DNA of 64,000 nucleotides from Anthostomella pinea (Eukaryota; Ascomycota; Sordariomycetes; Xylariales; Xylariaceae), in assembly GCA_963556695.1 (NCBI GenBank), contig CAUWAG010000003.1, positions 7,688,001-7,752,000 on the forward strand, read 5' to 3'. The position numbers and the translations under genes were made by a program. The notes below the pieces were generated by a model. The model was given only the letters and a program-made list of their open reading frames with translations, had not been told where the DNA came from and ran no database searches. This document shows positions 43,332 through 54,764 of the stretch, one piece after another (position 1 is the stretch's first letter; each line of letters opens with the position of its first letter).

Positions 43332-45252
43332 ATGTATGCCTCGTGCCCAGGCTTGCTATGGCTCTTCCTCGGTTTCGGAGGACTCAGTCGAGCCCAGGAT
43401 CTCACCGTAAGCCTCGACTACGGCACCTTTCAAGGAGCCTATGTTTCGTCGTACAACATATCGTACTGGCAGAAGATACCGTTTGCCGCGCCGCCGGTTG
43501 GCGAGAATAGGTGAATGACCCCGCGGCCTCACCATCCGTCATCGGCGTCCGAACATCCATAATGACAACGTGAGTTCGTGCACACAGGTTTCGCGCGCCG
43601 CAGCCGCCGACGGCTATCACCAATGGGACGTATAATTCGAGTCAGACGTTCGACATGTGTCCGCAGAGAACGGTCAGGGCTATCATGACTCCAAGCACTA
43701 CTAAGGAAGCCCATCCTGATAACCATAACCGGCACAGGTCAACGGTTCTGAGGACTGCCTCTACCTCGGCCTCTACAGCCGCCCCTGGACACGCACGTCC
43801 ACAACATCCCCCCAAAACCTTCGCCCCGTCATCGTGGCCTTCTTCGGCGGCGGCTTCATCCAGGGCTCCGCCGCCTTTGGGATCCCGCCGTCCGCGTACC
43901 CGATCCTCAACGCGTCTACCGCCACGGATTTAGTGTTTGTGTATGCCAACTACCGCACGAATGCGTTTGGGTTCCTGCCCGGCCGGCAGGTGATGTTAGG
44001 TGCCGGGTCTGATGCTAATGCGGGCCTACGCGACCAGGAGGCCGTGCTGCGCTGGGTGAGGCGGTATGGGGAGGCGTTTGGGGGCGATGCGGGAAAGGTG
44101 ACGGTTTGGGGGCAGTCGGCTGGGGGTGGGAGTGTGTTGGCGCAGGTGGTGGCGGCGAGGGGGCGGGAGGCAAGGGGGCGGGAGGGTGAAAGTGAAAGAG
44201 ATGAGGAAGAGCAACCCCTGTTCCACAGCGCGCTGGCTTCAAGTCCGTTCTGGCCCAAGACGTACGACGTCGACGCGCCGGAGGCGCAGTGGCGGTACGA
44301 CATGCTGGCGAACCTGACCAGGTGCGGCGGGGCTGGCAGTCTCAAGTGTCTGAAGAGCGTGGATGTGCAGACGATTCGCGACGCGAGCTTGGTTATTGCT
44401 GCTAGTCATCAGTATACTACTTCGACGTTTGAGTGGGGGCCTGTTGTTGATGGGACGTTCATGCGGGAACCCCTTTCTGCGGTGACGGCGGAGGGGCGGG
44501 GAGGGGGGAGTGTCGTGGATGGGTTTGCTATGTACAACACCCACGAGGGCGAGAGCTTCCTGCCGGCCGGGCTGAAGAGCAGCACGGATGTCGGGACGCC
44601 GGCGTTCAACTCGTCGGCGGCTTCGTTTGATGTGTGGTTGAGGGGCTATCTGCCGCGGTTTGGCGAGGAGGACTATGTAAGGCTCAAAGAGCTGTATCCT
44701 GCGGCGGGCAGTTCGGAAGCGATATTGAGTTACAATGACGGGTATACCCGCGCTGGCCTGGTATACCGCGACTCGGTGCTGGCTTGTCCGGGGCATTGGA
44801 TGGCGGGCAGTGCGGCGGAGGGGGGCTGGATGGGGGAGTATACGATTTCGCCTGCACTGCATGCTTCGGATGTTTACTGGGTTAGTGAGGCGCGTGGATC
44901 TCCTGATGACTGACTGTATTACTGACTGGTGAGGTAGTGGAACACGGTCAATGCTGCGCAACATACGGATCCTTTGCACTATAAGGGGTACGCAGGTGAG
45001 TTTGCACGGCTGACACCATAGGCTGCGTGGTGAACGCTGACGGTGGTCATTATAGGGGCCATGGCTTCGTTCTTCATGACGGGAGATCCCAACGCTCTGA
45101 AGCTGACTGCAGAGAACGTTTCTGCTGTACCATCCCTCGAGACGGGTACAGAATGGACCATCAATAGTGCTGGTTTCACGACTAGTAGACCTGGCCAGTT
45201 TAAGGAGAGGTGCGATTTCTGGAGAACAGTGGCACCAAAGGTACCGATATAA
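43332..45252 (+). CDS. Secreted type-B carboxylesterase/lipase
   Basis: Exons 43332-43510, 43588-43672, 43738-44880, 44938-44995 and 45056-45252 give 553 aa. A signal peptide (MYASCPGLLWLFLGFGGLSRAQ) precedes the alpha/beta hydrolase. Family blocks are FAAPPVGENRFRAPQ, NGSEDCLYL (the EDCLYL type-B signature), FFGGGFIQGSAAFG (oxyanion hole) and the nucleophile elbow GQSAGGGS with S215. The acid is probably the Glu in THEGESF and the His that in DPLHYKG. Asn-x-Ser/Thr sites suit a secreted glycoprotein. An insert of Arg/Glu repeats (ARGREARGREGESERDEEE) after the nucleophile is odd. The donor of intron 2 (GTCAGG) is weak; retaining that intron would shift the frame. The substrate is unknown. 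Confidence 0.88.
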
Positions 45253-45552
45253 GACAACGGGAGTAAGATTGAAGCAATGCAGATATGTACCCAATCTGAT
45301 GGTTGGCTGACTGTCCTGGGACGTACGACAAATGTACTACCTGATTTCTCTCCTATTTGAGAACTACTGCCACTACCATCATGGCCGAAGCGAATAATGT
45401 GTATGCTAAGAAGGCAGCCAAACCCCCTCGTGGTGGTTGGCATCAACCAATATGACATGTTATGTTTCGAGGCTTGAGGTATGCTACACTGAACCTCCAA
45501 AAGTCTCCGTACACCCCTCGGTCAGTCAGCGAGGAGGCACATCTATTATCAA

Positions 45553-45642
45553 TGGAATAAGCACTCCGGAATAAGCACTCCGGAATAAGCATCAAGTATG
45601 GCTCATCGCGTTGGACCTGCTTATTCCAGGGCGCTTATTCTA
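45553..45642. repeat. ggaataagcactcc tandem repeat with an inverted partner
   Basis: The 14-mer ggaataagcactcc is present twice plus a third start (45554-45590). About 30 bp later gcttattccagggcgcttattct (45619-45641) carries the inverse AATAAGC motif twice. The arrangement can fold back on itself. It overlaps the start of the dispersed repeat shared with 55849-55980. Confidence 0.7.
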
Positions 45643-45732
45643 TTAATACAAATGTAACACTGGTATTGAAGAGTTGACAAGAGCATGACGGACGGAGACT
45701 TACATGTATGAGGGGTGACTGTACATTCCTGT
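45585..45732 (+). repeat. Dispersed repeat, copy 1
   Basis: Blocks such as acctgcttattccaggg, tttattc/cttattc, aatacat/aatacaa, and gtatgaggggtgactgt reappear in the same order at 55849-55980. The copies are clearly diverged. The element is unidentified, with no coding content. It lies ~290 bp beyond the stop of the iminopeptidase gene, as copy 2 lies just beyond the stop of the JmjC gene. Confidence 0.55.
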
Positions 45733-46017
45733 GTGAGCCCACCTGGTGCAGATTCTTCTATTTCTTCCGATGGCAGGGGCAAGGACGATAACAAGGACGA
45801 TAACAAGGACAAGGGGATGGACATCGACATGGACACGAATGCGGAGATGGAGATGAAGGTCTGGGTGCTGGAGGTCGTCATACTCCAGTAACATCATCTG
45901 ATCTTAATTGGATCATGGTGTGGAAAGAGGCTTCCTTTTTGCACTGATTCTATTTCTGACATTGTATGTTTATTATGCCATGACCGCATCATGCCTGTGC
46001 CTCGTCACCAGATTCAC

Positions 46018-47595
46018 CTAATCGATAGTATCATCTCTCAGTGCGAGTAACTGCGGGATGACGTCTTCGGCCCTGGCTCTCAAAGCGTTGTGGAAAAGCA
46101 CATTCGTCTCGAACACCTTGATGCCCTTGATCCTAGTTGCAGTCACGCGAGCATTGTCTATGTCCACGTACATGTCGTTGTAACTGGCGGCGTAGACGGG
46201 GACCTCGTTCTTCCCCAGCTGCTCGATGTCGTACAGCGGTTCCCATGCGTCGTACTCGGCCAGTATCTGGGCCGTCTCCTTGAGCTTGATGAGCTCGGCG
46301 CAGGTCTCAAAGAGGAAGGGATAGATCATCTCGCCCGAGAAGCAGAGTGGCTTGTCCCCGAGGCTTGCGGGACCAGACCAGTCTTTTCGGAGCCACTGGA
46401 ACTCGTCAAGGCTTTTACCAACGCGTTCAGCGGCCCAATTCCCGGCTACCCCTGGGCCGTAGCACCAGCATGGCTCATGAAGTAGTGAATAGATTGGGGC
46501 GATGTCCCAACTGTCCTGCTCTAGCGTGTTGAGGGTGAATCGAGTGAAGACGCCGAACTGATCCAGTTCCCCCTTCATTCTCAAAATGACGTTGTGAACA
46601 GTGTCAATGCCGCCATGCATTCCCAGACTCAAGCCGAGGGTCATCAGTCGCTGGACGGTCAAGAAACCGCCAGCTGGCAGGGGGATCCCTGTGTCGCCGC
46701 CCATGTCCCGAATCTTGTCGGCAAGCCATTTCACTGTCGCGATATCCTCGGGGTACTTCTTGTAATATGCGCTGTTTCGCTCCATTACCTTTCGGTAGGT
46801 AGACTGGTACACCTCCTCTGGGCCTTTGTCCAGAGCGGCAAGGCCTCCGGTGATGAAGCATTCTCGGAGACCTTCCGGTGCGAGTGAGAGGTACGTCAGA
46901 GTCATCAGGCCTCCGAACGACTGGCCAAAGGTGGACCACTTCTTCTTTTCCGGTGGGTAGTCTTTGGTGAGACAAAGCCGAACAGCCTCGCTATCCCTGA
47001 CGAGAGTGTCTGCTCTGAAATGCTTGAGGTAGTCGGCTTGCTCCCGAGGACCGCCGACGATCTCCAACGTGTTGGCAGACACGGGACAGCTGAATCCCGT
47101 GCCTCTCTGGTCCAGCATGAGTAGCTCGTAACCTCGATCGAGCATATGCTTCGACAGAGGGCTGTCCTGCGGGGCCGGGGTACCAAAGCCTGGACCGCCC
47201 TGTAAGAAGACCAAGAAAGGTCTCTGGATGACCTCAGCCGGCGAGGATTCGACGACGGGCTTCTCATGTTTGACTGCGCTTCTCGCAAATAGCCTGACGG
47301 TCTTGGCATCTGGCTTTGAGTGGTCGAGCGGAACCTCGAACCAGAATTCTTTGACGAGCAGCTTTCCTATTGAACGAGTTAGTCGGCTATTCGACAAGTT
47401 GGCGGCACATGCACAGTTTAAGTATGACGATTCCTTTGAAACGACTGGACGAGGTAACAGATGCCCAAAGATCTTGATCCCCATCACTGATTCATATACG
47501 CTGAGTTGTGTGAAAACCAAAGCCTGAACGCCTTACTAACCTGGAACAACACGAGGCTTGCTCTCAGACACCAAGCGAGCGACCACCGGAGCCAT
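46018..47595 (-). CDS. Proline iminopeptidase-like alpha/beta hydrolase (S33)
   Basis: Exons 47595-47541 and 47366-46018 give 467 aa. The fold has FLQGGPGFG (the HGGPG-type oxyanion motif with Gln for His), LMLDQRGTGFSCP, the nucleophile elbow FGQSFGG with S168, and near the end FHNALR with H444. No signal peptide is visible, so a cytosolic enzyme trimming N-terminal proline or similar residues is likely. The intron is long for this window (174 bp), and the frame stays open through it. Without that splice, no ATG start is available for the open frame (it opens at TTG). The MAPVVARL start was therefore chosen. Confidence 0.9.
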
Positions 47596-48208
47596 GATGG
47601 GATTGGGTAGGTAATGCCTCTTACAAATTCCAATGAGATTAGGCTTGAAATAGCGCCGTGGACTTTGACGAGTGGACAAAAGCAGGGAATCATTCCTGGT
47701 CATGGGGGGTGGTGCAATGCAGCTTCTACTCAGACTGGTAGCCAAAGAGGAGTCCGGTCTACTATTGGCGAGAAGCAGTTGTGTATGTACATGTACCCTG
47801 CAGTCGACGCTGGCAGAATGGCAATTGGCCGAGCTGGGTAGCACCTACTGCAAAGCGATACGCTCCCTCGAAATATTAGGTAGGTAGTCAGCAGACAAAC
47901 AGACAATCATTAATGACAAGGTAGTTGTTGGCATCTGCACATCACGTATCCGCTCAGCTTGGTAATGAAAGATACAGCAGCACGAGTGAAGTAGAAGAAT
48001 GTAGCTCGATACATGCATAAATAGTGGAACAGGAAAACATAGAAGCTGCAAACGGGGTCGCCGGACCTTGTCGGAGTCAAAGATGGGCTCACATTTCTCA
48101 CCACTCCACCACTCCACCACTCCACCATAAAACGCCTCTTCCTCTTCCTCTTCCATTCTCCTTCTCTTCCGCATCCTCCTGCACCCGACCAGCAGCAAAC
48201 CTGGATGG
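47596..48208. other. Divergent upstream region
   Basis: This is 0.6 kb between the starts of the iminopeptidase and the Cys-Pro-motif gene. It includes a ccactccaccactccacc run near 48101-48125 and a CT-rich tract near 48130-48180 that may be a promoter or 5' UTR. No gene was seen. Confidence 0.4.
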
Positions 48209-49911
48209 ATGTTTGCAGCAGGAATGAATACACAACTTCTCACCCAGACTTTGATCGAGTCATTCAATGCACTGGCTGATGAGGTTCAAAATCTGAGTGA
48301 CCGACAGATCATATTGGAGCACAAGCTCCGATATGCTCACGAGCAGGTACGTCAACTACGCATTCGCTGGCCCCCTCCTCTACCTCTTCCCTCTGCGCCT
48401 TTCATGATGAGACACATTAGCTCTAGATCACGAGCTGCCTCTACGGCAGTGTTGACCGACAACCTACCTTGAAGTTACTGAACCTTGGCAACTCGACATC
48501 CATATGACAAATGATGTGCATTCTTTGAAGGTGTCACTAACATTTGCCGTTGCTACAGTTTCAATACCTGGCCGACAAGTATGCCCCGACTGCACCTGAG
48601 ATATCGGAGACGCTGGTCAACCTTCAAGTCCCGCCTGAATTACACAATTCATCTTTAGCCAATACAAATTTTGTTCCTCTTCCTAAGCGTAAAGCTTCCG
48701 ACTCCAAACATCAGATTGCCGTGATTATCCGAGAAGGCCGGCGCGTCGCCTCTTCTCTGACCGACTTTAGCAAGAGCAGCCGATCAAGCAGGAGTAGAGA
48801 CAGTGTTCCCCCCACTACCATGACAACCATGTCCACCATCCTCGAGCAAGATTTCACCGTGGAGGGGAAGAAGGGCAATCTCGAATGTCCGTTCTCGCAG
48901 CTGAGCGGACAAGAGCAACAGGACAGTAGCCAGACGTATCATGTGGCAGCATCGGCGCATAACCCAGCCGATCCCATGTGTGTCTCCATGGACGACGACA
49001 CGAGCTCGCAACACGCCGCAGCGAAATGCCCCATTCGCTACATGGATCAACACTCGCCTGAAGAAATTGCCAACTACCTGGAGAAACACAAGCATGAGTT
49101 GCCGAGAAGTCACGAAGTCTGCGTCCGACGGTACCAGAAGAACGAAGACCACATAAAGAAGCTTGACGCCAAGTATGGTAATTTGGCCAACATGGTTGAG
49201 GGACTCAGCCGGATACACCAGCCCATGTTACCGGAACAGGATACACGACCTCAAAGCGAAGTCGAGAGGGGGTCAAATGATCGAGTTGAGGACTGGGCCC
49301 AGACAGTCAGCGCTACTGTAGGGGACGATCCTGATCAAACTGCTCTACCTCATGACGAGGACGACGAGGATCGGCAGAACCATTTCGACCGTCCACTCAA
49401 GGAGGTGCGGGTGGGAGAGTCTCCTAGCCGACCCTGGGGCATCTCGGTACCGGTCTACTCGGATACTCCCTCTAGCAGAGGTGGTAATCTGCGTGAACGG
49501 CCAGGCTCTCCACCGCCAGCACCAGTTCATATGCCATCACATATACCAGAGACGGAGACGGAAACGCCAGTGAAGAAGACAGGGAAGTGTCCCTTCGACC
49601 ACACCAAGTTGACCCCGATGATGCATCGGTCGATCCCTCCGAAGAACGGGCAGAGCACTACTAGGGATGCCGAACATTCAGCAAGCCCCCAACCTTTCTC
49701 TCCGGCACAGCATGCTCACCATCAACCGCCCAGCCAACCTCAACCAGCACAGCCTGCATACCTCACCGCAGCAGAGCCGTCCCACCCGAAGCAAGGAAAC
49801 ACTCCACAGATGGTGTTCACGGGCCCCGTGTTCATCGGCTACCCAGTCGAGCAAGCTATCCAGGTTATGCAGCATTTCCAGGCGCAGCAACAGCAGCAGC
49901 ATCATCAGTAG
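48209..49911 (+). CDS. Uncharacterised fungal protein with three Cys-Pro motifs
   Basis: Exons 48209-48346 and 48559-49911, separated by a 212-bp intron, give 496 aa. The first exon is a probable coiled coil (LIESFNALADEVQNLSDRQ). The middle has two CP segments, ECPFSQLS and KCPIRYMDQHSPEEIANYL, the latter followed by a conserved-looking helical block, HELPRSHEVCVRRYQ. A third, GKCPFDHTKL, lies nearer the C-terminus. The rest is Ser/Pro/Gln-rich, ending in a compact MVFTGPVFIGYPVEQAIQVM and a Gln run. I do not recognise a named family. Cys-Pro pairs of this kind can be heme-regulatory motifs, but that is only a possibility. Another ATG at 48205 is out of frame and would give a short uORF. Confidence 0.75.
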
Positions 49912-50341
49912 TGAGAGAGACGCCATGTCTTTCTTGACGGACTGTGTGCGGTGTCAAGAGCGCGCGACCGTTAGGTTCTGAGGCCCTGGACTACCTATCT
50001 TAATACGGTAGTACCTTGTTGGAGGATTTTGATTATCACGATTGTTGTACGGGATACGTTTGTACTTTATGCCTTCAGAAGCCTTCGTCATGTCGTTGCA
50101 TTTGCATTCAGTTCGGAGTTCTGGGAGTCATTTTCAAGCACCACGATACCCCCTTCTCCATAGTGAGGATGCTTGATGTACCCGAGCAGATACACGTGTA
50201 TGCCATAAAATGCTAGTCCCAATGCTTTAAAATACATATTGACCGACGTATGAGGAAACCAGGACAACCGCTTTGAAAGACCTCTATTGTTGAACGCCCT
50301 GTGTCTATCCGTCCCTTTTCCTCTTTCGTGTCAAAACCTCT
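49912..50341. other. Convergent 3' region
   Basis: This lies between the stops of the Cys-Pro-motif gene (+) and TVP38 (-). No features were seen beyond presumed 3' UTRs. Confidence 0.4.
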
Positions 50342-51658
50342 CTATTTTGATCCCGAGGTGGGGTATCGCCCGTCCGCATGCTCGTCCGAGAACGCCTGCG
50401 CACCAGTGCTGCCGTCGTCCTCATCCCGATACGCGTCATCGTCGTTATCCCACAACGACATATCATCATCGTCCATCAGCGCCGCGGCATCCGCCTCGCC
50501 GGCCCTCTCCTGCTGCCGCCCGCCCATGACGCCCTCCTCCAGATCCTCGTAGTTCAGATCATCGTCCTCGCCGGCGTCGGAGACAATGCCATTCCCGGCG
50601 GCCTCCTCGCGCGCGAGCTGCTTCGCCCGCGCCATTGTGCGGCGGTAGATGATAAGCCCGACGGCGATGCCGAGCGCGGAGCCGAGCAGCATGCTCAGGT
50701 AGTTGACGACCTTGTCGCCGAGCGACATGTCGTCGTCCTCGGCCAGCAGCGCCAGGCGGCTGCCGATGAAGACGTGGACGAGCAGCTTGGGGGTGGCGAG
50801 CGCGGTGGCGAGCGCGAAGCTCGCGGGCGACACGCTCGGGATCGTGGCGAGGAACCCGTTACTGAGGCTGTAGGGCAGCGGGCAGAACCGGATCGCCGCG
50901 AGCACCCAGAGCCCGTCGTGCCGCAGCACGTGGCCCAGCGCGACGAAGCGCTTGTCCTCGCCCACGAGGCGGTGGACGTATTTTGACAGCACAGTGCGCG
51001 AGGCCACGAACGAGGCCGTGGATCCGACCACCGTCGCGGCCGCCACGATGGGCCAGCCGCCCGGGAACCCGTACACTATACCGGCGATGGTGATGCAGCT
51101 ACTGTACCCGATCATGGGCGGGAACGCCGCCAGAGACGTGATGAGGAACACCAAAATCCAGCCTCCGGGAAGCGCGCGCCACCCCTTGGCTACGGGCGCC
51201 AGCGCGCTGAAGATCTTGTGCGAGAAGACGAGGAAGACAATGCCGAGCGCGAGGGCCGCGACGCCGGCCACGATGGCCAGGACGCGCTGGACTGGCGTCA
51301 GGCTGTAGAATAGCTTCAGCAGCTTGTTTAGGATGGAGAGGCTCGTCTGTGTTATGCGCTGCCCGAGGGAGAGGTCCTCGTGTGTCGATGTCCGCGAGTA
51401 TGGCGTCGACAGCCGTCGGGCGCTCCGTTGGTGGCTGTCGCTGTTGCGGTTGTTGCCCATGCCGCCGGGTCCCCGGCGCGGGGCCCGTACCCAGGGCGGT
51501 ACCGGCCCATCGTCGTCGGCGTCGGCGGCGTCGTCGGTGTCGCCGGATGCTGCGGAGGGTCTCTTGGGCGAGGTGGATGTGGGCGGCGGAGACGTAGACG
51601 TAGACGGAGAAATAGGGAGCGAGAGCGCCTGCGCTGTGGAGGAGTAGTCGGCTGGCAT
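50342..51658 (-). CDS. TVP38: Golgi membrane protein Tvp38 (VTT/DedA family)
   Basis: This is a single exon of 438 aa. A disordered Ser/Thr/Pro N-terminus (SPSTSTSPPPTSTSPKRPS) precedes a membrane core. The first transmembrane segments are VLAIVAGVAALALGIVFLVF and ILVFLITSLAAF. The VTT core follows with SSCITIAGIVYGFPGGWP, where GFPGGW is the family signature, then ASFVASRTVLSKYV and RFCPLPYSLSNG. Later helices end with LLGSALGIAVGLIIY. The C-terminus is acidic and cytosolic-looking. Tvp38 resides in late Golgi/Tlg2 vesicles; DedA/VTT relatives move or scramble lipids. Length and core are normal; the acidic tail is longer than in yeast. Confidence 0.93.
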   Translation of the reverse strand: MPADYSSTAQALSLPISPSTSTSPPPTSTSPKRPSAASGDTDDAADADDDGPVPPWVRAPRRGPGGMGNNRNSDSHQRSARRLSTPYSRTSTHEDLSLGQRITQTSLSILNKLLKLFYSLTPVQRVLAIVAGVAALALGIVFLVFSHKIFSALAPVAKGWRALPGGWILVFLITSLAAFPPMIGYSSCITIAGIVYGFPGGWPIVAAATVVGSTASFVASRTVLSKYVHRLVGEDKRFVALGHVLRHDGLWVLAAIRFCPLPYSLSNGFLATIPSVSPASFALATALATPKLLVHVFIGSRLALLAEDDDMSLGDKVVNYLSMLLGSALGIAVGLIIYRRTMARAKQLAREEAAGNGIVSDAGEDDDLNYEDLEEGVMGGRQQERAGEADAAALMDDDDMSLWDNDDDAYRDEDDGSTGAQAFSDEHADGRYPTSGSK

Positions 51659-52468
51659 TGTTCGGGGGTTCGTGGAGCTGTAGAGTTGTAGGGAGGATGC
51701 TGGGTTGAGCTAAGGTATCGGCCGCGTGGTCGGAACGGGAAGAGAAGGGAGCCAGGGCGGATGAAGCCCGGTGACGCAGTAGGTACGGTAGGTATTCCGT
51801 ATATCGAAAGCGACCCAGTCGGAGAGGGTAGGAGGTGCCGGGCACGTCAAAAGGTCGAATTGGGAGATGGTACAGTTTGCTGTTCGCTGGGTTGAATTGC
51901 TTGAATGTCGTCCTACCTCTCCATGTTGGCTGAAGGACAGGTTGGCGGAGATGACGGAATCCTCCGTTGTGCAACAGGGTTTAAGGTCGGTGGTGTACGT
52001 ACGGTAGTTGGATAAAGTCAGGAGAGAAGGGTTCGGCTTACGGTTATTTTGAGGCGATGTTGTTTGACGGAGGTGACGGAGCGGACGGAGCGGACGGAGC
52101 GGCTGAGAACTCCATACCTCATAGGTGTATGTAATCAGTGCGCTTTGTGGTTCTCTACCGGTAGTAGGCTGGTAGGATGACCTCAGCCACGAAGGAGCAA
52201 CACTGTATGCACAAAAGCGACGGCGCTATGCAGATCCATCTACTTGCTTGGTACATTGGGAATATCTAGTGCATTGCATCATGCCGACTAGGTGCATGTA
52301 GGAGGTTTGGACCGACGCGGCGTCGTCAGTTGTTCCCGCGGCGGTAGGCCGACAGGCGGGCGCATCACGCACCGAATCCAACCAAGACATTATACTTCCA
52401 TCAAGCACAAAGCTGTCTAGAGTCAAGTTTTACTTCTTATTAACCTCGTGGCTCACTCTGCCTAGTTG
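51659..52468. other. Upstream region of TVP38, downstream of the CCCH/SMR gene
   Basis: Both genes are on the - strand. A short repeat (gacggagcg, four units) lies near 52076-52100. No gene was recognised; the part beside 51658 should hold the TVP38 promoter. Confidence 0.4.
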
Positions 52469-54764
52469 TCACCGGCTTCTATTGCCACTAGGCCCTTTAG
52501 GAGGATCTCTCACAAGAAGCCTCACCTTGCCATCCCCAATCTCAACCCCTTGACTAAGGATATTGACCTCCTCCCTGGGCTCTGCCTCCTCCTTCGACGG
52601 CTCTCTAGCCAGCGACTTGTCCCAGCTTCGGGCGTCGACGCCGAGGATTCCGCCCATACTGTTGCGGTCTCCCGGAACCGAGAATTCGCGGTAGGCATAC
52701 CTCCACTCGTTGAGGAAGTTCCTGATCGCCTTGCCCACCTTGTCCTTCCCATTCTTGCTGTGATGACCTGTTCCGGTGATAGCGTAAACAGGTCTGCTTT
52801 CCTTGCTGTTATCCAATAGTACTCGCTCCAAATACTCCACTGCCTCTTCCGGATGCAGGCCGTGGAGGTCTACGTAGATGTCCAAGCTCATTCCGCCGTG
52901 CTTGTTACGTTCCTCATATAGCTCGCGCGCGGCTTCGCGGTGGGCTTTTCGCATGAGGTCGTTCTCACTTTGACCTCTGAGGCTGAGCGCCTTGGCCGCT
53001 CGAGCATCGTTACGATTCCACGCTTGTGCAGCACTGTATATTTGTCAGCTCCTGATCAATATAGTCTTCTCCGGATTGACTTTACCTTTGGAGAAACTTG
53101 TTGCGGAGCCCACCATGCTTGATAGCCTCTTGGCGCGCCTTCAGGTAGTTCTTGTTGGCCCTGTCTCCAGTCTCTAACCATGGTATATGCTTGGGCATAG
53201 GGATAGCCTGGGCCGCTGCGCTATTTTCCCCGTTCCGAATGTTTGTTGCACTCCCATTTCGACCAAGCTTCTTTGAGTCCTGACGGTTGGATCCCGGAGT
53301 GGGAGATGGTGACATCTTGACAATATCGGCCAGAGAACTCGGCGCGAAATTGTCTTTATGGCCGTGGCCGTGCCCACCACGTTTGCCATGATGCTTCTTA
53401 TTGGACTTGGAAGAAGCAGATCCGAGAGAAGGGAACGCATCGTTATCGTCCATCGAGGGCGCACTCATGCCGTCTTTTGTCTGATGGCGGCTTCCCGGAC
53501 GAGAACGCGGATGGGGTCCATCATTACCTACATAACCATGCATAGGCTTAAGGCCTGGGGGCGGTGTGAGGCCTGCACCCGTGTAGTTGAAGCTTGCGGC
53601 GAAGGGATTAAGATCTGGGGTTCCTGGGCGCAGCGCCGGGAAGGCGCTGGCATCTTGTACCTGGAGACTCTTCTGTGGCGGAGTACTGCTGCCATCTACA
53701 GTGAGTCTGTTCATCAGATGAGCTGGATCATGAGAGAAAATGCACGTATCGCCGGCTAAGCAGTTGCCCATAACCCAGTACCTGAGTATTATCAGCACTG
53801 CGCACTCCCTTCGTGACGCACCCTCGACTTACTTGCAGATGTGATTGCTCAGATCATGGCTGAACCGGCAGTCTGCTCGTAGACATTGTCCAGTAGACAA
53901 GTAGAACTTGCAGATGATGCCTGCTTTCTGCTGCGCTGAGGGCGTACTGGGTCTCGCATCTGGTGTCATGGACTTGCCAATCAGAATACCCTTGGCTTCG
54001 GGGGTGAGTGCGGCCACGTTGGTTGAATCCTGCCCCTGGCCGTCCATAATGGCTGCGATGGTTGCGCTAAGATCATAGCCATGCATGGCGAGAGCTGCTT
54101 CAATCTCCTCATCCGTCTTGGATTGTCCCAGTATCGAGCGCAGCATGTCATAAGGTGTCATGTCCGACTGCTGGGAGGACACATACTCGGGCGCAGCGGC
54201 GTTTAAGCCGCTCAGGGTCCCGGTTGAGGAAGAGGCACTGAGCGCGTCCTCGCTCACGAGCCACTCGACATTCTCGGTCTGGAAATCACCGAATATTTCT
54301 TGCGCGGGACTGGTATCACTTGCGAACTCGTATGCATTAAGACTCGGACTATTCGGGATCACGGGGGCGGCGAAAGCAAGGCGCGGAGAAGGTCGCGGCG
54401 ACGAAAAGGGCGAGACGGTGGACGACTTGGTCCTGCTGAGGTTGGTCGGGACGAAGCCGGGGGGAGCCAGCGGGCTTACTCCCAAGCGAGGTGAGCCGGA
54501 CACTGTTGGCGTTGCGGAACCTCGCCACGAAGCTGGAGATGGTCGGCGGAGGATGGTTTGTCGTATCGGCGGTGGGGAGGAAGCGCTCCCGCCCACTTCA
54601 CGATGTCGCCATAGCACGTCCAGTACGGCGTTCTGCAGCGACAAACCGTGCAGAGGGGTCTCCTTCTTCAAGAGTTCCACCAGCCTGTCTGTCTTGTCCT
54701 CGTCGTCGATACTCGGATCCTGCAGAATGGGAAGGCATATTTCGTATGTCTCGTCTGAGACCAT
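52469..54764 (-). CDS. CUE-like, tandem CCCH zinc finger and SMR domain protein
   Basis: Exons 54764-53833, 53781-53086 and 53033-52469 give 730 aa. A helical N-terminal domain (ETYEICLPILQDPS..KTDRLVELLKKETPL) is followed by a disordered stretch. A CUE/UBA-like helix bundle reads MLRSILGQSKTDEEIEAALA, then MHGYDLSATIAAIMDG. Two CCCH fingers follow: CKFYLSTGQC..CRFSH and CKYWVMGNC..CIFSH; an intron falls between them. A Lys/Gly/His-rich linker leads to a C-terminal SMR domain with VDLHGLHPEEAVEYLE and ITGTGHHSKNGKDKVG. SMR plus CUE occurs in Cue2/N4BP2-type nucleases that cut mRNA at collided ribosomes. A role in RNA binding or cleavage is therefore inferred, not shown. SMR has GTG where many active members have GxG with Arg. 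Confidence 0.9.

Larger units (their letters stand above)
45253..46017. other. Convergent intergenic region with repeats
   Basis: This lies between the 3' ends of the esterase and the iminopeptidase. It contains the ggaataagcactcc triplication and the dispersed repeat listed separately, plus a 15-bp-type repeat acgataacaagg near 45784-45812. No gene is supported. Confidence 0.45.

Noticed and set aside
43655..43933. Open frame running through intron 2 of the carboxylesterase
   Set aside because: Splicing at 43673/43737 restores the conserved NGSEDCLYL block. The through-reading frame has no homology to the family.
45621..45881. - strand frame near the dispersed repeat
   Set aside because: It is low-complexity Ser/Leu composition produced by a short tandem repeat, with no supporting context.
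47367..47520. N-terminal extension of the iminopeptidase read through the intron
   Set aside because: The frame is open but lacks an ATG (it starts at TTG). The spliced MAPVVARL start joins cleanly to GKLLVKEFW.
50378..50986. + strand frame of 202 codons
   Set aside because: It is the antisense shadow of the TVP38 acidic tail and membrane core.
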